The notes under the pieces were generated by a model. It saw only the letters and a program-made list of their open reading frames with translations, did no database searches and was not told where the DNA came from. 64,000 nucleotides of DNA from CF-13 sp035279665 (GTDB taxonomy: Bacteria > Chloroflexota > Dormibacteria > CF-121): contig DATEHI010000031.1 of assembly GCA_035279665.1 (NCBI GenBank), positions 1 to 64,000 of the forward strand, given 5' to 3'. Of the stretch, positions 7,874 through 16,043 are shown piece by piece; position 1 is the first letter of the stretch; every line of letters starts with the position of its first letter. Made by a program: the position numbers and the translations under genes.

Positions 7874-8637
7874 GCGCGATCGACCTCGAGCAGGTGCGCG
7901 CCCGTCTGGTCGCCGGTGAGGTCACCTGGAGCCTTAGTTACGAGCCTTCCTGTAGCAGCACGCAGGACCTGGCCCGTGCCGCCAGCGCGCGCGGCGCCGA
8001 ACAGGGGTGGACGATCGTCACCGACCTGCAACTCGAGGGTCGTGGGCGCCAGGGGAGATCCTGGGTCGCTCCGCCAAAAACGGCGCTCCTGTTCTCCACC
8101 ATCCTGCGCCCGCCGCGCGACGTCCTGCCGTTGCTGCCGCTGCTGGCGGCGCTGACGGTCGCGGGCGGGATCGAGGCCTCCACCGGGGCCGTGCCCGATC
8201 TCAAGTGGCCAAACGACGTCCTCCTCAACGGCAGGAAGCTGGCGGGCATTCTGCTGGAACGGCCCGCGGGAGCGGACGTCGTGCTCGGCGTGGGGCTGAA
8301 CGTCAACCAGTCGCGCGCTGAGCTGCCAGACGGCGCCACCTCGCTGTCGAGCGAGATCGGTCGTGAGCTCGAACGCGAACCCCTGCTGGCCGCCATCCTG
8401 AACGACCTCGGAAACGCCTACGAGCGCGCGGATCGCGAAGGCGTAAGCTGGATCGTTCCCGGCTGGCGCAGCCGGAGTTCGATGCTGGGCGAGGCGGTGG
8501 CGTTCCAGCGTGATGGCGCGCTGATTCGCGGGATCGCCGAGGACGTCTCAGAGGAGGGGGCGCTCCGGGTCCGCCTCGACGATGGCTCGCGGATCAGCAT
8601 CGTCGCTGGGGAAGTCGAGCGCGTGCGCACGACCTAG
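7870..8637 (+). CDS. birA: biotin--[acetyl-CoA-carboxylase] ligase
   Basis: 255 residues, GTG start overlapping the EamA stop. It activates biotin with ATP and transfers it to the biotin carboxyl carrier protein. The ligase motif is GRGRQGRSWVAPP, followed by LKWPNDVLLNGRKLAGILLE and GVGLNVNQ, then a C-terminal SH3-like domain. The N-terminal winged helix of the E. coli repressor form is absent, so this is the monofunctional type. Its products would serve acetyl-CoA carboxylase; accD and accA are at 21684-23401, but no accB/accC is in the window. Confidence 0.93.
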   Translation: MSAIDLEQVRARLVAGEVTWSLSYEPSCSSTQDLARAASARGAEQGWTIVTDLQLEGRGRQGRSWVAPPKTALLFSTILRPPRDVLPLLPLLAALTVAGGIEASTGAVPDLKWPNDVLLNGRKLAGILLERPAGADVVLGVGLNVNQSRAELPDGATSLSSEIGRELEREPLLAAILNDLGNAYERADREGVSWIVPGWRSRSSMLGEAVAFQRDGALIRGIAEDVSEEGALRVRLDDGSRISIVAGEVERVRTT

Positions 8638-9035
8638 TCGTAGGTCTTGCCGTTGTCCTGGATGTAGCCGCCCTCGTGGGTCCCCTGCGGATCATGGTGG
8701 GTGAAGTGGATCACCCCACCCTGCGAGTTCCAGATGTATTCGCCATGCACGATGACGTGGTCGCCGAGCGCAACCGGGACGCGCGGCGCGATCGAGATGT
8801 TGTGCTCCACCTCGACCGTGATGTCGCCCGACGAGAGCTTGACGATGAACTGTTCGTGCGTGCCGGTTGAGCTGGTTCGGTCGGGCATCAGCCGCACTAC
8901 GGTGCCATCGGCCGTCACCTCGACGGTTGATTGGTGATTATGGAAGTCGGAGACGATGGCCGCGTCATCCGGCTGCGCCGACGCGCCACATGCCGCCAGC
9001 CAGAGCGCGACCAGGCCGACGGCAACCCGCTTCAT
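8634..9035 (-). CDS. DUF3465-family lipoprotein
   Basis: 133 residues. The N-terminus MKRVAVGLVALWLAACG is a lipoprotein signal with lipobox LAAC. The rest fits DUF3465: ITVEVEHNIS, VALGDHVIVHGEYIWN, VIHFTHHDPQGTHEGGYI. Its many His residues could bind metal, but the family has no proven function. ATG 9035 is preceded by TAGACT at 7 nt; GTG 9038 would lie inside that spacer. It is the last gene of the minus-strand respiratory block. Confidence 0.8.
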   Translation of the reverse strand: MKRVAVGLVALWLAACGASAQPDDAAIVSDFHNHQSTVEVTADGTVVRLMPDRTSSTGTHEQFIVKLSSGDITVEVEHNISIAPRVPVALGDHVIVHGEYIWNSQGGVIHFTHHDPQGTHEGGYIQDNGKTYD

Positions 9036-9042
9036 CACCGAG

Positions 9043-9048
9043 AGTCTA
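9043..9048 (-). promoter_or_regulatory. -10 box of the DUF3465 lipoprotein gene
   Basis: On the minus strand TAGACT is followed by 7 nt and ATG 9035, with no Shine-Dalgarno, as in other probable leaderless genes here. Confidence 0.45.
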
Positions 9049-9083
9049 GGGAAGGAATCGCCGGACTCCTCCCCTACGCGTTG

Positions 9084-9482
9084 CTAACTGACCTTGATGT
9101 CGCCGGTCATCGCCGCGTGGATCGTGCAGTGGTACTTGAAATCCCCCGCGGTGTTGAAGGTCACGAAGAACTTGGCGCCCGCGTTACATAGCCCGGAGTC
9201 AAAGGTCGTGGTGTCGTCCGCCGTGACACTGTGCTGGGCGGAGTTATCGACCCAATCCCACTCGACTGTCTGCCCTTTGGTGACGCTCACCGTCGACGGC
9301 TCGAATTTGCCGACCGTGTTCGGGTCAGGGTTGATCTTTACGGTCTGCGAAGCGGTGCCGCTCGACGTCCCGCCCTTGGGCGTACAGCCGCCGCCGCCGC
9401 CGCCGTCGCTGGTCGAGCTCCCGCATGCGGCCAGCACCAGGACGCTCCCGGCCGCGGCGATTGCCATCTTCCAAACGCTCAC
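9084..9482 (-). CDS. plastocyanin-like cupredoxin lipoprotein
   Basis: 132 residues. GTG 9482 follows AAGGAGG at 6 nt. MSVWKMAIAAAGSVLVLAAC is a lipoprotein signal with lipobox LAAC, followed by a Gly/Ser linker and one cupredoxin domain. All four type-1 copper ligands are present: His in SAQHSVT and Cys, His and Met in YHCTIHAAM. It is a membrane-anchored electron carrier outside the cell membrane. Next to the oxidase genes, and given that CoxB carries a similar domain, it may shuttle electrons between the cytochrome bc-type complex and the oxidase (inference). Confidence 0.9.
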   Translation of the reverse strand: MSVWKMAIAAAGSVLVLAACGSSTSDGGGGGGCTPKGGTSSGTASQTVKINPDPNTVGKFEPSTVSVTKGQTVEWDWVDNSAQHSVTADDTTTFDSGLCNAGAKFFVTFNTAGDFKYHCTIHAAMTGDIKVS

Positions 9483-9591
9483 GCATTGCCTCCTTGTCCG
9501 AACGGGTTTACCCTCGACTGAGTCTACGAGGCGATCGAGCCCAATCGCCATGGAATCGGGCCCGGCGCCAGAGAATCGGGTGTCGACCGTA

Positions 9592-9813
9592 CTACTCGGG
9601 GAGCGCGTCGAACTCCCGGCGCGCATCGCGCACCCAGAGCGCGGTTGCGGCGACGGCGATGACTACGCCCACGATCAACAGGACGAGGTTGAGAACGAGT
9701 CCCGTAAGGACGAACGCGATCCCGAGCGCCAGCGCAGGCGGCCAGATGCTGGGCGGCGGCAGGTGGATGGCCTCGTGGCCTTCCGCGTGCGCCCCCTGCT
9801 CAGGTTCGGTCAT
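9592..9813 (-). CDS. small membrane protein, probable cytochrome c oxidase subunit IV-like
   Basis: 73 residues from ATG 9813. A hydrophilic His-rich start (EQGAHAEGHEAIHLPPPSIW) leads into two hydrophobic segments, ALALGIAFVLTGLVLNLVLL and VGVVIAVAATALWV, and ends in a charged tail. The length, the HLPPPSIWP segment and the position after ctaA-ctaB fit a small oxidase subunit IV. Its start overlaps the stop of the 39-aa gene (ATGA). The subunit assignment rests on context. Confidence 0.65.
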   Translation of the reverse strand: MTEPEQGAHAEGHEAIHLPPPSIWPPALALGIAFVLTGLVLNLVLLIVGVVIAVAATALWVRDARREFDALPE

Positions 9814-9929
9814 GCGCCGAAGTTGTTGTAGATCAGTGCCCAAGCGAAGGCCAGGCCGAACATGATCAGCGCCGTCACGAAGAGCAGCACCCCGAGACGA
9901 ACATTCTTGCGCGCTTCTTCTCTATGCAT
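9810..9929 (-). CDS. 39-aa single-span membrane protein of the oxidase cluster
   Basis: ATG 9929 to TGA 9810 gives a basic N-terminus (MHREEARKNVRLG), one transmembrane helix (VLLFVTALIMFGLAFAWALI) and a short YNNFGA tail. The stop overlaps the next start (ATGA), which argues for real translation. Tiny one-helix subunits are common in bacterial heme-copper oxidases; assignment to the complex is by context. Confidence 0.6.
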   Translation of the reverse strand: MHREEARKNVRLGVLLFVTALIMFGLAFAWALIYNNFGA

Positions 9930-9945
9930 GAACGACCACCGGAAA

Positions 9946-11733
9946 CTATAGCCTCCCGACCATCCGGTCGGCCACCATCACGGCGAAGAGCAGCCCGAGG
10001 TATGCGATCGAGTAATCAAAGAGCAGTCGTGACCAGCGTTGCCGGTGGGAGCGGAGGTTGACCAGCGCGAGCGCAATGAAAGCGCCACCGAGGACGACCG
10101 CCCCGCCGAGATAGAGCAACCCCAGCGCTCCGGTTAGTACGACGGCGAGCGTGACACCGACCAGGACCGCTGTGTAGATCAGGATCTGCCGGCGGGCGAC
10201 CGCCTCGCCGCGCACGACCGGCAGCATTGGCACCTGGGCCCGCGCATAATCGCCCTTGAGCCGGAGGGCCAGCGCCCAGAAATGCGGTGGGGTCCAGAGG
10301 AAGATGACGGCGAAAAGGTAGATAGCGGTCAGGTCGACGCGGTGCGTGACGGCGGCCCACCCCACCACCGGCGGCACGGCGCCGGCAGCGCCACCGATCA
10401 CGATGTTTTGCACCGTCCAGCGCTTGAGCCAGAATGTGTAGACGAAGACGTAGAAGAGCAGGCCGCTGATCGCCAATGTGGCGGCCAGCACGTTGACCCA
10501 GAACGCCAGCAGGACGAAGGCGGCCAGGCCGAGTACGATGCCAAAGAGCAGCGCGTGGCTGGGCGCGATCCGGCCGTCGGGCAGTGGTCGGCGCCGCGTG
10601 CGGAGCATGGCGCCATCGAGGTCGCGGTCGATCCAACAATTGATGGCGCCGGCGCCGGCGGCGGCCAGCGCCCCGCCGGCCAGGGTCAGCACTACTAGGC
10701 TGGTCGACGGCCAACCACGCTCGGCCATCATCATCCCGCCCAACGCGGTGATCAGCAACAGCGGGATGATGCGCGGCTTGGCCAGGCTCACGTAGTCGAG
10801 CACGACCTCTCGCGCGGGCCGGGGCGGCCGGTTGGCCGAATCAGTGACGGCAACGGATCCACCTGCGGCCGGCAGGCGGTCGGCGATCACAGCGAGCACG
10901 ACGGTGCCGACCCAGACCGCGCTGGCGAGCGCCAGGTGGAGGCCTCGCAGCGCCGCCGGCAGGTGCAGGGTGACGACCGCGGCGCCGACCGCGACCTGGA
11001 AGGCGAGCGCCGCCACGGTCAGCGCAACCGTGGCGCGCACGGCGCGCTCTTCCCGGTACCGGTTCAGCAGGGCCAGCAGGCTCACAATGATCAGCAGCCC
11101 GACCGCGGCGGCCAGGCCTCGGTGCAGCAGTTGAATCGCCGGGTAACCGTCGAAGGCAAGGCTGAAACCGCCGCCGCAGAGCGGCCAGGCACCGCAGCTG
11201 CCGCTCGCGCCGCTGCCCACCACCAGTGAGCCGCTGAGGATCAGAAGGCCGGCCCCGCCGGCCGACGCGAGTGGCGCGATACGTGCCATACGAGCGTTTG
11301 AGGCGTTATCCGGGAACCAAACCGTAGTCGCCGTAACGCAGACCGCCGCCAGGAGCGCCATCGCGGTCGCGAGATGAGCCAGCACGATCATCGGGGGCAG
11401 TTCGAGCCGCACTGTGACCGCGCCCAGCGCCACCTGCACCAGAAGCACGACCACGGCGACCGTCGCTGGTATCACGATGTCGCGGCGCTTGCGCCACGCG
11501 ACCCAGGCGACGACCGCCGTGAGCACGACGAGCGCGCTCGTCAGCGAGGCGGTGGTCCGGTGTGAGTACTCGATGATGGCGTGTACATCGACTGGCGGCA
11601 GCAGACGGCCGTGGCAGAGCGGCCAGTCCGGGCAGCCGAGGCCCGATCCGGAGACGCGAACGACGCCACCGAGGACGACGAGGGCGTAGGTCACGAGCGC
11701 GGTCGCGACGCTCAGCGCCCGGAAGGCCTTCAT
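9946..11733 (-). CDS. ctaA-ctaB: fused heme A synthase / protoheme IX farnesyltransferase (CtaA-CtaB)
   Basis: 595 residues from ATG 11733. Residues about 1-300 are CtaA: GGVVRVSGSGLGCPDWPLCHG, with His ligands in EYSHRTTA and LLHRGLA. Residues about 310-595 are CtaB, a UbiA-type prenyltransferase: DYVSLAKPRI, then NCWIDRDLDGAMLRTRRRPL with the first Asp-rich motif, and WTPPHFWALA. Together they turn heme B into heme O and then heme A for the oxidase encoded upstream. The loop SNARMARIAPLASAG lies within a palindromic repeat (11249-11303). The open frame upstream of 11733 overlaps ctaD and is not used. Confidence 0.93.
   Translation of the reverse strand: MKAFRALSVATALVTYALVVLGGVVRVSGSGLGCPDWPLCHGRLLPPVDVHAIIEYSHRTTASLTSALVVLTAVVAWVAWRKRRDIVIPATVAVVVLLVQVALGAVTVRLELPPMIVLAHLATAMALLAAVCVTATTVWFPDNASNARMARIAPLASAGGAGLLILSGSLVVGSGASGSCGAWPLCGGGFSLAFDGYPAIQLLHRGLAAAVGLLIIVSLLALLNRYREERAVRATVALTVAALAFQVAVGAAVVTLHLPAALRGLHLALASAVWVGTVVLAVIADRLPAAGGSVAVTDSANRPPRPAREVVLDYVSLAKPRIIPLLLITALGGMMMAERGWPSTSLVVLTLAGGALAAAGAGAINCWIDRDLDGAMLRTRRRPLPDGRIAPSHALLFGIVLGLAAFVLLAFWVNVLAATLAISGLLFYVFVYTFWLKRWTVQNIVIGGAAGAVPPVVGWAAVTHRVDLTAIYLFAVIFLWTPPHFWALALRLKGDYARAQVPMLPVVRGEAVARRQILIYTAVLVGVTLAVVLTGALGLLYLGGAVVLGGAFIALALVNLRSHRQRWSRLLFDYSIAYLGLLFAVMVADRMVGRL
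11249..11303 (-). repeat. dispersed palindromic repeat, copy A (inside ctaA)
   Basis: Read on the minus strand this 55-bp segment matches 62017-62071 at 51 of 55 positions and resembles 48973-49012. Its core pairs TGGCAC with GCGCCA-type arms. It is translated as SNARMARIAPLASAG, in the same frame as the copy in the cyclase gene. Confidence 0.7.
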
Positions 11734-11740
11734 CCTGCGC

Positions 11741-13378
11741 CTACGCGTGCTCGGCCGCCGCGGCCACACCGCGGCGAAGGTCGCGAACCGGACGCGCACT
11801 GCGGACCGGCGGCACACTGTCGAAGTTATGCGCTGGTGGCGGCGAGCTAGTCGCCCATTCCAGCGTATTGCCCTCCCAGGGATCCACGGACGCCGGCCGG
11901 CCACCTCGGATGCTCATCGCGAAGTTGACGATGAAAACCAGGATGGCCAGCGCGATCATGAAGGCGCCGAACGTCGCCATCAGGTTCCAGGGCGCCCAGT
12001 CGGTGCGGCTCGAGTACCACATCGCGATGCGTCGCGGCATCCCTTCGAGGCCGAGGAAGTGCATCGGCATGAAGGTGATGTTGAAGCCGAGCAGCTGCAG
12101 CCAGAACTGGATCTTGCCCAGGGTTTCGTTCAGGTAGCGGCCGGTCATCTTCGGGAACCAATAAAAGAAGGCGGCGAAGACGCCGAAGACGCTGCCGCCG
12201 AAGAGCACGTAATGGATGTGCGACACGACCCAGTAGGTGGCGTGGATCTGGTAGTCCACTGCCAGCGATGCCATGAAGACGCCGTCAACTCCACCCATGA
12301 GGAACATCAGGACGAAGGCGACGGCAAAAAGCATCGCGGTCGTGTATTTGATCGAGCCGCCCCATAGCGTAGCCAGCCAGTTCAACACCTTCACGCCCGA
12401 GGGCACGCCGATCATGGCGGTGGTTGCCATGAAGAATTCCTGCAGCCCGAGCGGCAGCCCGGTGGTGAACATGTGATGGGCGAAGACCATGAAGCCGAGC
12501 ACGCCGATGGCCGCCATGGAGAAGGCCATCGCGCGGTAGCCGAAGATCGGCTTTCGGCTGAACACCGGGATGATCTCGGAGACGATCCCGAAGGCGGGCA
12601 GGATCATGATGTAGACCGCCGGGTGCGAGTAGAACCAGAAGATGAATTGGTACAGCAACGGATCTGACCCGTGGGTGAAGAAGTGGGTGCCAAGCTGGCG
12701 GTCCATCAGCACCATGCCGAGCACGCCGGCGAGGAAGGGGCTGGCCAGCAGCGTCAGCGCGGCAGTGATCTCCATCGACCACACGAACAAGGGGAGGCGG
12801 AACCAGGTCATCCCCGGGGCCCGCATGTTGTGGATGGTGACCAGGAAGTTGATCGCGCCCATGATCGAGGAGATCCCGAGGATATGCAGCCCGAGGATCC
12901 AGAGGTCCTGGCCGATCCCAATCGCATAGGCCTTCTCGGTCAAGGGCACGTAGCCGGTCCAGCCGGCGGCGGCGGCCCCGGTTTTGGTCAAGAGCCCGCT
13001 GTACATCGTCAGGCCGCCGAGCGGGATCAGCCAGAAGGAGAGGGCGTTGATCCGCGGGAAGGCCATGTCACGGGCGCCGATCATCAGCGGTACGAAGTAG
13101 TTCCCGAAGCCGGAAAAGACCGGGATGATCCAGAGGAAGATCATGGTCGTGCCGTGGAGGGTCATGATCTCGTTGTAGGTCTGCGGCGCCAGGAAGTGAT
13201 TGTTCCCAACGGCCAGCTGAGTGCGCATCAGCAGGGCGAAGAGGCCGCCGACCAGGAAGAAAGCGAAGGTCGTGTAGAGGTAGAGGATGCCGATCTTCTT
13301 GTGGTCGACCGTAGTCAGCCACGACATGATGCCGCCGGCGGGGCGGGCCTTAGCCCGCGGCAAAGCGATGCTAGCCAT
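11741..13378 (-). CDS. ctaD: cytochrome c oxidase subunit I (A2-type heme-copper oxidase)
   Basis: 545 residues, twelve membrane helices. It holds heme a, heme a3 and CuB and reduces O2 to water while pumping protons. Ligands visible: His in MTLHGTTMIFLW, the CuB His and cross-linked Tyr in SHPAVYIMIL, HHMFTTG, and the heme His pair in SHIHYVLFGG. The helix VI glutamate of A1 enzymes is absent; FYSHPAVYI carries the Tyr-Ser pair of A2 enzymes. SD GGAGG precedes ATG 13378. The gene lies between ctaC and ctaA-ctaB. Confidence 0.96.
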   Translation of the reverse strand: MASIALPRAKARPAGGIMSWLTTVDHKKIGILYLYTTFAFFLVGGLFALLMRTQLAVGNNHFLAPQTYNEIMTLHGTTMIFLWIIPVFSGFGNYFVPLMIGARDMAFPRINALSFWLIPLGGLTMYSGLLTKTGAAAAGWTGYVPLTEKAYAIGIGQDLWILGLHILGISSIMGAINFLVTIHNMRAPGMTWFRLPLFVWSMEITAALTLLASPFLAGVLGMVLMDRQLGTHFFTHGSDPLLYQFIFWFYSHPAVYIMILPAFGIVSEIIPVFSRKPIFGYRAMAFSMAAIGVLGFMVFAHHMFTTGLPLGLQEFFMATTAMIGVPSGVKVLNWLATLWGGSIKYTTAMLFAVAFVLMFLMGGVDGVFMASLAVDYQIHATYWVVSHIHYVLFGGSVFGVFAAFFYWFPKMTGRYLNETLGKIQFWLQLLGFNITFMPMHFLGLEGMPRRIAMWYSSRTDWAPWNLMATFGAFMIALAILVFIVNFAMSIRGGRPASVDPWEGNTLEWATSSPPPAHNFDSVPPVRSARPVRDLRRGVAAAAEHA

Positions 13379-13387
13379 GTGCCTCCT

Positions 13388-14329
13388 TCATCCTCCGGTC
13401 ACCGTGATGGTGCCCCGCATGTTGTTGGCTTCGTGGAATTTGCAAACGTAGCTGTAGGTCCCGGCCTTGGTGAACTTGACCTCGAAGGTGTCACCCTGGT
13501 TCATGGGGTCGGAGCTGGGCACCGCCTGGTTGTCGAAGACCACGTTGTGGACGGCAGTCCCGTCGTTTTTCCACTGGACCACGTCGCCCACCTTGGCGGT
13601 CAGCGTCGCGGGTTCGAACTTGAGCGCGTCCGTCTCGCCGACGTTGACGCCGGCGGGGACACCGCTCACCTTCTCGGCGACGGCGCCGCCGGGTGGCGCG
13701 GCGCCGCTCAGGAACGCCTGGTAGTCCGCATCCGACACGGCGTCCACCTCCAGGAGCATGGAGAAGTGATTGAGCCCGCAGAGCTCATTGCATTGGCCGA
13801 AGTACTGGCCCGGTTGGCTGGCCTCGATCCAGCCGCTGTTCTGAAAGCCGGGCTTGGCGTAGATCTGCCCGCCCAGGCGAGGCACCCAGAAGGAATGGAG
13901 CACGTCTCTGCTGGTGACCTGGAGCCGCACGACCTGGCCGGTTGGGATGGTCAGCTTGGTGATGCTGGTCTTGCCGTTCGCGTATTTGAAGGACCACGCC
14001 CACTGGATGCCAGTCACCTGAATGGTCTGCTGCGGGGCCGGTCCGTTTCGCACGTAATCCATCCGCAGCGTGGTCCGGATGAACAAAAATGACACGATCA
14101 CCACCGGAATGGCCGTCCAGAGGATCTCCAGGCGGGGGTTGCCGTGCACCTGCGCCGGCTCACGATCGTCTACACGGCGGAAGCGAAGCGCCGCGTAGAC
14201 GAGGAGACCGCCCACGATGACGAGCACCGCCATCGCGATCCAGAAAATGCTGGTGTAGACGCTGACGATGTCGCAGGCATTCGGGCCGGCGCAATTCAGT
14301 GGACTGACGCTGACCGCAGGCAAGCTCAC
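13388..14329 (-). CDS. ctaC: cytochrome c oxidase subunit II fused to a C-terminal cupredoxin domain
   Basis: 313 residues. Two N-terminal helices (around 25-45 and 68-85) precede the CuA domain with HSFWVPRLGGQ and the CuA motif CNELCGLNHFSM. After a linker, residues about 230-313 form a second cupredoxin with a type-1 copper set: HNVVF and, near the end, CKFHEANNM. caa3 oxidases carry a cytochrome c at this place; here a plastocyanin-like domain replaces it. GTG 14329 has no SD and TACACT ends only 3 nt upstream, so TTG 14323 is an alternative start. Confidence 0.93.
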   Translation of the reverse strand: MSLPAVSVSPLNCAGPNACDIVSVYTSIFWIAMAVLVIVGGLLVYAALRFRRVDDREPAQVHGNPRLEILWTAIPVVIVSFLFIRTTLRMDYVRNGPAPQQTIQVTGIQWAWSFKYANGKTSITKLTIPTGQVVRLQVTSRDVLHSFWVPRLGGQIYAKPGFQNSGWIEASQPGQYFGQCNELCGLNHFSMLLEVDAVSDADYQAFLSGAAPPGGAVAEKVSGVPAGVNVGETDALKFEPATLTAKVGDVVQWKNDGTAVHNVVFDNQAVPSSDPMNQGDTFEVKFTKAGTYSYVCKFHEANNMRGTITVTGG

Positions 14330-14354
14330 GACAGTGTACCGACCGGTGCCGTGA

Positions 14355-14750
14355 TCATCGGTGGAAGAGCCACCAGCGGCCTCCGGGTTCCTGCTCGCCG
14401 TTGCGCTCCTGTGCGGTCCGGCGCGCGTCGTGCATGGCGTCGTACCAGAAGGTCAACGCCAAAAGGAAGGTGCTGATGAACACCAACAGGGAGAGCATTT
14501 CCACCAGCAACGAGAGCAGCACCATCGCGCTGCCACGTGGCTTCCAGAAGGCGAGCAGCTCGCCCGTGGCGCCCGGGATGTTCAGCGTCACCAGGAAGAG
14601 GCCGACCACGCCCAGCAGGAAGATTAGCGCCTTCCTCGGCTGGCGGTTGTACAGCTGACCCAGGCCCGGCACCGCCGAGAGCCCGGTCGCCAGCCGAACG
14701 CTCACCCGGCGTTGGGCCGTCACGACCGGAGGACGCTGCAGCTCGACCAC
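14355..14750 (-). CDS. small membrane protein in the respiratory operon
   Basis: 131 residues. After SVRLATGLSAVPGLGQLYNR (a motif of small multi-pass proteins with a GLGQLYN signature) come two or three hydrophobic helices: KALIFLLGVVGLFLVTLNI and LLSLLVEMLSLLVFISTFLL. The C-terminus is charged and ends in Trp-Trp. GTG 14750 is taken as start. It lies between the small membrane genes and ctaC, so a role in assembly or as an accessory subunit is possible; no function is known to me. Confidence 0.7.
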   Translation of the reverse strand: MVELQRPPVVTAQRRVSVRLATGLSAVPGLGQLYNRQPRKALIFLLGVVGLFLVTLNIPGATGELLAFWKPRGSAMVLLSLLVEMLSLLVFISTFLLALTFWYDAMHDARRTAQERNGEQEPGGRWWLFHR

Positions 14751-14764
14751 AGGCGCTCGACCTG

Positions 14765-14899
14765 CTACCGCTGGAACATCCGATAACAGTAGTAGGCGAC
14801 CAGCAGCAACGTACAGACGGCCCAGATGAGCACGAAGAAGAAATCGCCGGCCCCCGGGTCACGACTGAGATTGATCAGCTCGACGACGGCGGGCGCCAT
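14765..14899 (-). CDS. 44-aa single-span membrane protein
   Basis: Sequence pattern: MAPAVVELINLSRDPGAGD, one helix (FFFVLIWAVCTLLLVAYYCY) and a short RMFQR tail. Its ATG overlaps the stop of the 43-aa gene by one base (TGATG), and the tight packing in a respiratory operon supports it as real. It probably is a small subunit or assembly factor of the bc-type or oxidase complex. Confidence 0.55.
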   Translation of the reverse strand: MAPAVVELINLSRDPGAGDFFFVLIWAVCTLLLVAYYCYRMFQR

Positions 14900-15030
14900 C
14901 AGCCACCCGCCTTATGCGCCTTAGTCACGTCCAGCAGGTTCTCCGCGACGATCACCAGCGCGGTGAAGCCGATGAGCACGGCAAACGCGACGATCGTCCC
15001 GATCAGGTTCTTGAGCTGCTGGCGTCTCAT
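14899..15030 (-). CDS. 43-aa single-span membrane protein
   Basis: A basic start MRRQQLKNL leads into one helix (IGTIVAFAVLIGFTALVIVA) and a charged tail. ATG 15030 overlaps the stop of the triheme cytochrome gene (ATGA), and its stop overlaps the next small gene. Translational coupling on both sides is good evidence for expression; the function is unknown. Confidence 0.6.
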   Translation of the reverse strand: MRRQQLKNLIGTIVAFAVLIGFTALVIVAENLLDVTKAHKAGG

Positions 15031-16043
15031 GGCAGGCTGGTGTACTGCTGCCACATCCGGATCCAGTGCACCAGCAGGTTGATGTTGTCGTTGATGGGCT
15101 GGGGCAGCAGCTTGTTGACGCCCCATGCCGGCATGATCGTGCCCTTGTGTTCCTCGCCGGTGTTGCCGAGGTAGATGCAGCGGTAGTAATAGTCGCTGTT
15201 GAAGAAACCCAGCCGGTTCTGGTCATTGAGCGGCGGCCCTTTGCCGCCTTCACCCGTGGCCCCGTGACATTGCGCGCAGTTGTTCTCATAGAGCTGCGGC
15301 GCCGTGTCGAAGGTCCCAAAGGGATTCGCCACCAGGTTCTGATGCGCCCCCGCCTGGTCGGTCGCCTGGCGGTTGCCGCTGTGGCAGATGATGCAGCCGC
15401 TCTCATCGATCCCCAAGCCTTTGTAGGCATTCGGGATGAAGCCGGTGAGCTGCGCTACCAGCGGCTTGTTCGTCGAGGGGTCGTTGACGACTTTGCCGTT
15501 GGTGTCGAGCACATAGTAGGGCTGGGCCCGCGGGTCCAGGCAGCTCGCCGCCGTCGTCACTGTCCCGGATGGGGCGGGCGACGATGACGGCGCCGCCGAC
15601 GGCGAGGCGGCGGCCGACGGGGAGGCCTTCGCAGACGGCGAGGCCGATGGCGAGGCCGATGGCAACGGGGCGGCCGAGGGGCTCGCCGAGGGACTGGCCG
15701 CCGCCGTGACCGGCCGGCAGATCAGCGTCTCCTGGCCGTACTTGGCGAAGACCGCGTCGCTGATCAATGCCGGGTGGTTGGGACCGAGTCGCTGGGCAGC
15801 CTGCTGCGGACCGATCTTGGCAATGTCGGGCACATGGCAGGTAATGCACCGCTCGACCTTGAACTGCCCGTTCACCTGGACCTTGGGGAAGAGCTGCTGC
15901 ACCTGGATCGGAAAGTCCTGGCCGTACTGTGCCGCGTACTTTTGCTGGATCGGCGCCCACGGACGGCTCAGGTCCTGGTAGAAAGCGAAGCCGAGCAGCA
16001 ACAGGAAGGCGACGCTCACCACCAGGAACGCGCGCCCTAGCAC
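15027..16043 (-). CDS. membrane-anchored triheme cytochrome c
   Basis: 338 residues. GTG 16043 has GGAGG 7 nt upstream and overlaps the end of the petD-like gene. An N-terminal helix (LGRAFLVVSVAFLLLLGFAF) anchors the protein. Three heme c motifs are present: CITCH (around residue 70), CIICH and CAQCH. Between the first and second lies a long Pro/Ala/Ser linker of repeated PSASPSA units. The last domain (QLYENNCAQCHGATGEGGKG to MPAWGVNKLL, with Met as likely sixth ligand) is class I. It is probably the electron acceptor of the Rieske/cytochrome b complex. Confidence 0.92.
   Translation of the reverse strand: MLGRAFLVVSVAFLLLLGFAFYQDLSRPWAPIQQKYAAQYGQDFPIQVQQLFPKVQVNGQFKVERCITCHVPDIAKIGPQQAAQRLGPNHPALISDAVFAKYGQETLICRPVTAAASPSASPSAAPLPSASPSASPSAKASPSAAASPSAAPSSSPAPSGTVTTAASCLDPRAQPYYVLDTNGKVVNDPSTNKPLVAQLTGFIPNAYKGLGIDESGCIICHSGNRQATDQAGAHQNLVANPFGTFDTAPQLYENNCAQCHGATGEGGKGPPLNDQNRLGFFNSDYYYRCIYLGNTGEEHKGTIMPAWGVNKLLPQPINDNINLLVHWIRMWQQYTSLP

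Noticed and set aside
15590..15715. short tandem repeats resembling a repeat array
   Set aside because: They encode the PSASPSA linker of the cytochrome in frame and have no spacer structure, so they are not CRISPR.
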